Below, piece by piece: positions 31,056-36,948 of a DNA stretch of 36,948 bases. Position 1 is the first letter of the stretch. Every line of letters starts with the position of its first letter. The stretch spans positions 1 to 36,948 of the forward strand of contig JAJOHG010000251.1 in NCBI GenBank assembly GCA_021029095.1, read 5' to 3'. The position numbers and the translations under genes are program-made. A model generated the notes under the pieces. That model had not been told where the DNA came from and ran no database searches. It saw only the letters and a list, made by a program, of their open reading frames with translations. This stretch comes from Phellopilus nigrolimitatus. Its lineage: Eukaryota > Basidiomycota > Agaricomycetes > Hymenochaetales > Hymenochaetaceae.

Positions 31056-32283
31056 CTACAGCTTCGGTAGGTTCTTGAAATTTGCTGGTTTCTTGGTTTG
31101 GAAGGCCGCAAGTGCATCCTTGACATCCTGCTTTTCTTTTAGTTTATGAAGATCAACCATTTACTGTAGACTCACGGCGGCCTGCAATGCAAACGCGTTC
31201 CACGTCGCCGTGTATTCCAAATTCTCAGCAACGCTTGAGCGTACAAGATGTTTAACATTTTGCGGGTTTAGACTTCGGCTGAACCTGCGCACCTATGATC
31301 CTGTGCGTGCACGAGAAGCCGCTTCGTCCCCACAGCCGCAACGGGCGACTTCTGCGCGATCGCGCGCGCGGTCTCGAGCGCGGCGTCGACGACCGCTGCG
31401 CGGCTGCCTGGTACGACGCGCGAGACGAAACCGAGTGTGAGCGCCTCGGCCGCGTCGAAGGGTCGCGCGGTGAGCGCGAGCTCGCGCACGAGGGAGGCGT
31501 TCGACGCGATCTTCGGGAGCCGCGCGAGCGTGCCGATGTCTGCGGCGAGAGCGATGTCGATTTCCTGCAAGTGAAATGGTAGAGTACACAGAAGCCAATT
31601 AATGCGAAGGAAACGGAAGAAACATTTAGAAGGACGCGCCGCGCACCTTGATGCAGAAGACCGCGTCGGACGCGGCGTAGCGCACGTCGCACGCGCACGC
31701 GATGTCGACACCGAGGCCGAGCGCGAGGCCGTGCACGGCGATGATGACGGGGACGCGGCAGCGTTCGAGCGCGGAGATGGAGGCCTGGAACGCGAGGGCG
31801 TGCTCGCGCAGCGTGAGCGCGGTGCGGGCCGGGTCATCGGGCGGGCCCCGGATGAATGTGGTTTCATTGACTGTTCATCAGATTTATGCTGGAGTTTGCA
31901 TACGGTAAGTAGGCGATGACTTAGAGACTTGGCGCACGGTCTAGTCCGGCGGTGAAGAGCTTCGGCAGTGCAGACGCTAGGACGACCGCGCGGACGGCGC
32001 CATCTCCGCTGATTTTGTCGAACAGCTGGCCAAACTCTGTCCAGAGTCTGTAGTTATATACAGCGTCAGTTATCGGGCTTCACATACTAGTCGAAATGAG
32101 TGCTGACTTACGCTTCGTTAAACGCGTTCACTGGTTTCCTTGGGTGTTCAACATAAACACATGTTATTTTGGTGTTCACGTCGTATAGGCTGAATTTCAT
32201 GCGCACCTCTGCAACTCGACTAAGAGAACATACTCTGAAGGACTTGTAACTGATATGAACGGTGAACTATGGTATTCAGACAT
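31056..32283 (-). CDS. delta3,5-delta2,4-dienoyl-CoA isomerase-like (crotonase family)
   Basis: Crotonase-fold isomerase of the ECH1/DCI type, moving conjugated double bonds during beta-oxidation of unsaturated fatty acids. Seven exons keep frame: 32283-32207, 32138-32112, 32047-31938, 31870-31647, 31564-31293, 31233-31176 and 31127-31056, giving 279 aa. Motifs are KPVNAFNE, VVLASALPKLFTAGLD, VIIAVHGLALGLGVDIACAC, FCIKEIDIALAADIGTLARL, GFVSRVVPG and KSPVAAVGTKRLLVHAQDH. The three acidic catalytic positions of rat ECH1 align as D127, E147 and D155. The C-terminus is NLPKL; PKL is a non-canonical PTS1-like tripeptide, so a peroxisomal location is likely but not certain. The start at 32283 gives a short N-terminus without a mitochondrial leader. 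Confidence 0.9.
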
Positions 32284-32342
32284 CTTGAAGATTGAGAAAG
32301 TTTGGAACACCCTCGATTGCGACCGGCTCGTTTGCGGAGTTT

Positions 32343-32390
32343 CACGTGAAATCTGAAGCCGCGTGTTTATCACGTGGCATAATGCACGTG
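32343..32390. promoter_or_regulatory. cluster of three CACGTG palindromes
   Basis: CACGTG occurs at 32343-32348, 32371-32376 and 32385-32390, 60-107 nt before the isomerase start codon. This is a plausible bHLH or bZIP binding cluster in its promoter. Which factor binds is unknown. Confidence 0.6.
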
Positions 32391-33743
32391 ATACTTTTTG
32401 TGCACGCTCCTTGAGTTTTTCGCACAGTCTTTTCTTTCAACCTGTTCTCTTGCTCAGTGATTCTGATCCGTACGAAGTATCTGTCGAATTTGAAAACCCA
32501 AGATGTTGACTAGGACCTGATCAATATCAGATCCAGCGGCGCGCTCATCTGTGAGGCAATCAGCTGGGCACTTATGTCGCGTAACATTCTGAGGAATTGT
32601 TCTCACAGGGTTGCGGTTGCGTGTATCAGCTGGCTTCCGATGCTGCCGCTCTAACCTCCCGACTACCAACTAAGCTGCATCCTGGGCGATCGGAGTCTCC
32701 TTTTCTGGTTCCAGCTTCTAAAGGAGTGTCCTACATCGGAAGGACACAAGTAGGCATCACGACGGGTCTGGACGGAGTTACCTCTTGAGATGCAGGTTCT
32801 GCTTGCTCGCTGATTCTCGGAAAGGCCCTTTGTCCGATGCTCTCCCCCCTTCTTATCGAAATGTCGGGGAGTCCGGCGTGGTTATCCACCGTGTTGCCTT
32901 GTGAAAGCCTACGTTGGAGGGGCGTGCGCACCTCAGTCAAGACTAGCGCCGTTGACTGACAGGCCGTCTCCGTGTGGTACCAGAATTAGCTCTTTGCAAC
33001 AGGGTCAATCACCACACCTCTAAAAATCTTAGTAGTAAAATTGCCTTCGGGCTTGGCCCCAAATGGTCTGATCCGCGGTTGTTTTCTTGCACTTGTGAAC
33101 TGGGATGAATCCATTTGGTGCGGCGATCTATCTCGAACTTCATTCACATACATTCATGAAGCTTCTGTATTCGAAGTTTCACATACGGAATTTTTTGCGC
33201 GAATGAGCAAGGATAGGCGGACCTTTTCTTTTCTAACTCTAATCTAACTTTTCTTTTTCCTAACTTGACTCTAAGTACTGCAATCATGCAGTCTAACCAC
33301 TTTGGACTGTATATTCATCTACAATCGGCTTTTGTCCAGCACTTTCCTGCGTAGGCATCCTACAAATTTTTTCGCGAAATGAAAAGAAAATTTGAAAAGA
33401 ATCATGATTTTTATGTCATCATGGTATTGAAGTGCCGAAGAGCGAGTCCGAACTTAACGTCCATCCCCGTTCGGGTGCCCTCCTTGTCCTTGTCCCGTCC
33501 CCGTCCACTTTGTCGCTCGTTTATTTCTTTTTATTTTCCAATCGTGCTCGACGTCGACCGCGACAACGAGCCGACCAATAGCACAGATCAGTGACCCAGA
33601 GTCTCGCATCTGTTGGACATCCCAGGCAGACACTGCCTGCGTAACTCGAGCTCATCACGCCTGACGGCGTACCTCCTTTGCTTCCATCCATCCATCTTTC
33701 TTTCTCGTGTCGTCTCTCGACAGCGAAGGCGGAGGCGATAATA
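32391..33743. other. intergenic between divergent genes
   Basis: About 1.35 kb between the isomerase promoter and the SH3 gene. No frame on either strand has family likeness or splice support. Pyrimidine-rich tracts just upstream of 33744 (CCTTGTCCTTGTCCCGTCCC and CATCCATCCATC) suit a basidiomycete core promoter. Confidence 0.4.
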
Positions 33744-36700
33744 ATGGACGCCGCCGACCTCGCGCGATGGACGCGCTTCGCAACAAAAGGCGGCATCGGC
33801 AAGTGTACAGCGGTCCAAGACTGCATCGCAGAGAGCCCGGAGGACCTCATGTTTCTCAAGGTGTGTTCCAGTGCTTATCTTTTTATTTTGTTTAGCTACT
33901 GACAGTGTCGACGACGACGATGACAACGTGCAGGATGACCAGATCGTCGTGCTCATGCAGCTCCCGAACCAGGCGGGCTGGTTTTTAGTGCGTTGACTAG
34001 CACCGTAATTTTTCATCCAGTGCCATCTCTAACCAACTAACCACCGTATAGGGCTACTGCGAAGGGGTCGTTGGCCGCTTCCAGGGTGCACACGTTCATT
34101 TCCATAGCAAACTCAAGCGGCCGATCATGACCAAGCGCGCGTCGTCATCCGCGCCGACTTTGGCGAGCACGTCTGCGGCGAATTCGCCCGTGCCGCCAGG
34201 GACACCGTCGCCACGCGTCTCCCTCGCGCTCCTACCAAAGCGCACGGACTCGCCGCAGATCGCCAAGCCCCAGCGAGACTGGACGTCCAGCCGCGAGACG
34301 GACCCAGATGTCCTGAGCGACCCGTTCGACCTCGAGCTGCCGCCGCGCCGCTCGGAGCCGCACTCGCGGCCGGGCTCTGCCTCGACCTCGCGACCAGGAA
34401 CAGGGAAGGGGCGCGAGACAGACTCTCCGAAGTTACGTGGATCGGATGGCGCGGAAAGCGACGGTGGTGGTGGGCGCCGGCGGCGCACGCGCGTCGCGGA
34501 CGACCTGCCCGGGCTGGAGATGTTTATCTCGCGTTCGCGCTCGGGGAGCCGCTCACGTGTATCTAGCCTCGCAGGAGACGGGAATTCACGCCCGAACTCG
34601 CGTGGCCAGCAGCTGCAAGTACAGTACCAGTCTCCGCGTGCCGCAGCATTGGACCTCCCGCCCTCGCCGCAGCCCCAGCCCCAGCCATCGCCTCAAAAAC
34701 CGCAGCTCTCGGACGTGCAGATCAAAGTCGACGTCGATGTTGTCGTCGAAGTAGCGCCGCCCCCTGAGTCGGTAGCGTCTGTGCCAAATCCCGAACCCAG
34801 AATCCTTTCGGAGAGCCCTGACGCACTGCCAGAGGCGGAGGAGTCGAGTCTGTATGACCAGGCATCGCTGCGTTCGTCAGTATACAGCACGCTCTCAACC
34901 CACTCGTACCGCTCGTCCACGTTCGGGCTCGGTGCGCAGCCCGCGCTTGCGCCGTCCGCGTCGGACTCGTTGCGGTTTTCGGCCCTCGGGCGGCTCTCCG
35001 CCGCGGAGTCGGACGACAGCGGTCTCGGCATGGGCATTGGTCTGACCATGCTGCAGGACTTGGCGGATGAAGATGACGAACATAATGAGGGCACCGTGGC
35101 TGAAGAGGTTCCTCCGACACCGAAGCCCTTGGACACAGCGGAAGGCTCGGAAGGCTCGGAACAGCCTGCAACTGAGACTAGCCGCAAATCTACTCACAAT
35201 GAGGTCCAGTCCGAGGAGCCTGGAGGCAAGCAGGAGAGCGCAGGGGCGAACATCGCGACCGGCGCGGACGAGGAAGAAGACGAAGATGACTACTGGGATG
35301 GTGGCGGCGACATCTACGATGACTACCGCTACTCGCGTTATTCCATGATGACCAGGACGTCGAAGCGCAAATCTGGCGTCAGCATGATGTCGAAATACTC
35401 TGTCTACGAGCCGGAGGACGTACCTCCCATCCCCGTGGAGGGGCGTGCCCGGACAGACTCGGGCACGAGTAGCCTTCCCTCACCCACGGAGGAGCGCCGG
35501 CGGCACGTCCCTCCGCCGCTTACCCTTGTCAAGTCCGTTTCGTCGTCTTCAGTATTGCTCTCTCCCCCCACTCTTTCACCCTCCTCCTCGACGCCGATGC
35601 CGACCCCAGCCCCACGCCCGCCGTCCCCTAGCGTGCCAGACGGCGGAAGGCACACGACAGCGGACTTCTCGTTGTCCCCACTGCTGCACACAAATTTCCC
35701 CTCGCCGGGTACGACGTCGTCGCGTGCGACGAGCTTAAACGGCGGGACGCCGTCGCCTAGCCCCGCACCCAGTGTCGCATCGTTCGCGGGCGCAGGCCCT
35801 GGTGCGAGCGCTGGTGCTGGTGCGGCGTCGGCTCTGCGCCAGCGCTTGGAGACTAGACGGGGCGCGAGCCCCACGCCGCCTCCCCGGCCTGCTAGTAGCA
35901 TTGCGCCGAGCGTGGATGTGGGCTCAGAGGGCGGAGGGATCGTAGTGGAGGACGACGAGAGCGTACGCGTCATGGTCGTGTCTGCGACGACGATGATGCC
36001 TTGGGCAATACAATGCGCGGTTCAGTCCAGTCGAATGTGTCGGAAATGAGTGTTGAGTCGGACGTCACGCGGGAGATGCGCGAGGTTGAGGCGCAACTCG
36101 CTTCCCCGCCACCTACTTCGTCGAATCTGCCAAACGGCGCACAAGAGCCCGCTGCTGATCGCCCACGACGACCACTTCGAGCTTCCCTGCGGGCGCGACT
36201 CACCCCTGCGTTTCCAAGGCCGCCGATCGGGTCCCTCCCAGGAGCAAGATCGACAGCAGCAGCAACAGCAGACACCCCCAACTACAGCAGCAGCAGCTGC
36301 CCGCGCCTGCATCGCACTCCGGCCCCAGCGAAGTCCGGAAACAGACACTCTTTCTCCCCCACCCGAACGCGCCTCGTCCGAACCCCGCCGTCACCTCCGG
36401 CCAGCGTGTGAGTACGTACGGGATGCCGCCCGTGCACGAGCAGCCCGCGCCGCTACCCGCGGAGACGCAGCACAGCTCCCTGCAGGCAACATTGCGCATG
36501 GCCGCCTCGTCGCGCGTCGGGCCTGCGGGCGTACCGCACCGACCGACGATCTTCGGGAAGCCCGTGATCGACCTCATGAGTGCGGACGGGCCCGTTGCGA
36601 TGCTGTGGGCGCTCCAGCCGTTCCCACCTGACCCTGGCAACGGCAATGGTAGCAGGCCGGCTGCGCGGGCTGCGCCGAGGCGTGCGGGAATGGCGAGCGC

Positions 36701-36948
36701 ATCGCCGTTGAGCCAGAGTATTAGCAATAGTGCGCCGTCGACGCCGCCGCCAGATAGGATGGGGTCACCTGCGTCCGTGCCTACGACACCCGTTATCCCG
36801 CCTGCACTTATCCCTGGGAAGGACTTACCCCAGAGCTCGAGCTTGAACGTCCTGCCTCGCGCTAATTTTCTCCCCCGAGTGGGAGTCGCTCGTCCAAGGT
36901 CACGGTCATTTTCTGGATTTGCGAGTGATCTCCCCGTCAAGCCAGCCG
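33744..36948 (+). CDS. SH3-domain, low-complexity protein, 3' partial
   Basis: Exons 33744-33860, 33934-33987 and 34052-35962 are well supported. Later exons, with candidate introns 35963-36030 and 36085-36145, are less certain, and the gene runs off the window. A single SH3 domain spans exons 1-3: TAVQDCIAESPEDLMFLK, DDQIVVLMQLPNQAGWFL, then GYCEGVVGRFQGAHVHF, with the ALYDY-like, DD, W and G-R-F-P-type positions recognisable. The remainder is a very long Ser/Pro/Arg/Glu-rich disordered region with acidic (EEDEDDYWD), Tyr/Ser and polyQ patches. It continues to a conserved-looking GKPVIDLMSADGPVAMLWAL block. Proteins like this are usually cortical or endocytic adaptors binding Pro-rich partners; the specific role is unknown. 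One unexplained frame change lies at a C5 run (36275-36279). Confidence 0.78.

Noticed and set aside
33521..34016. Antisense frames at the SH3 gene start
   Set aside because: They lie opposite exons with clear SH3 motifs and carry no motifs themselves.

Overview
This window is nuclear DNA from a filamentous basidiomycete, almost certainly an Agaricomycete. The genes are split by many 50-70 nt introns with GTRNGY-like donors. Familiar agaricomycete families are present: AA9 lytic polysaccharide monooxygenases, TPR repeat arrays of the CHAT/TPR type, CaMK paralogs and an ArAE_2/DUF2421 transporter. No bacterial operons or phage genes are seen. Exon models were built by hand from splice consensus, phase continuity and protein-family motifs; no search was run.

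Left part (1-15,400). A minus-strand ArAE_2-type membrane transporter runs off the left edge and has frame breaks. A 9-exon uridine phosphorylase-like gene (+) and a 3-exon AA9 LPMO (-) then converge. The LPMO 5' flank belongs to a dispersed repeat called R1 here, which recurs at 11.3/13.4 kb and 18.6 kb. A TPR array (15 units of 45 aa) follows, with internally duplicated blocks and decayed edges. Next is the main find: a 1,876-bp element (11,532-13,407) with near-perfect terminal inverted repeats and a 7-bp target duplication, inserted inside an R1 copy. It carries a broken, intron-containing fragment of the host coatomer beta'-COP (SEC27/COPB2) gene. A second AA9 LPMO (+), which includes a 9-nt microexon, closes this part.

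Middle part (15,800-28,540). Four complete CaMK-like protein kinase genes (K1 -, K2 +, K3 -, K4 -) lie within 11.3 kb. A tRNA-Asp and a small single-TM protein gene sit between K1 and K2. K2, K3 and K4 share intron positions and identical HRD, DFG and APE exon lengths (60, 66, 123 nt). K3 and K4 have HHD in place of HRD. Beyond K4, 27.6-28.5 kb is a collinear inverted copy of the K1 region in which the kinase body is gone and only its 3' end survives.

Right part (29,600-36,948). A FAR-17a/AIG1-like membrane protein (+) converges on a peroxisomal-type delta3,5-delta2,4-dienoyl-CoA isomerase (-), whose promoter has three CACGTG palindromes in 48 bp. A long SH3-domain, low-complexity protein gene (+) runs off the right edge.

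The genes do not form one pathway. The recurring theme is local duplication: AA9 flanks, TPR units, kinases, and a transposon-like element carrying a captured host gene fragment.
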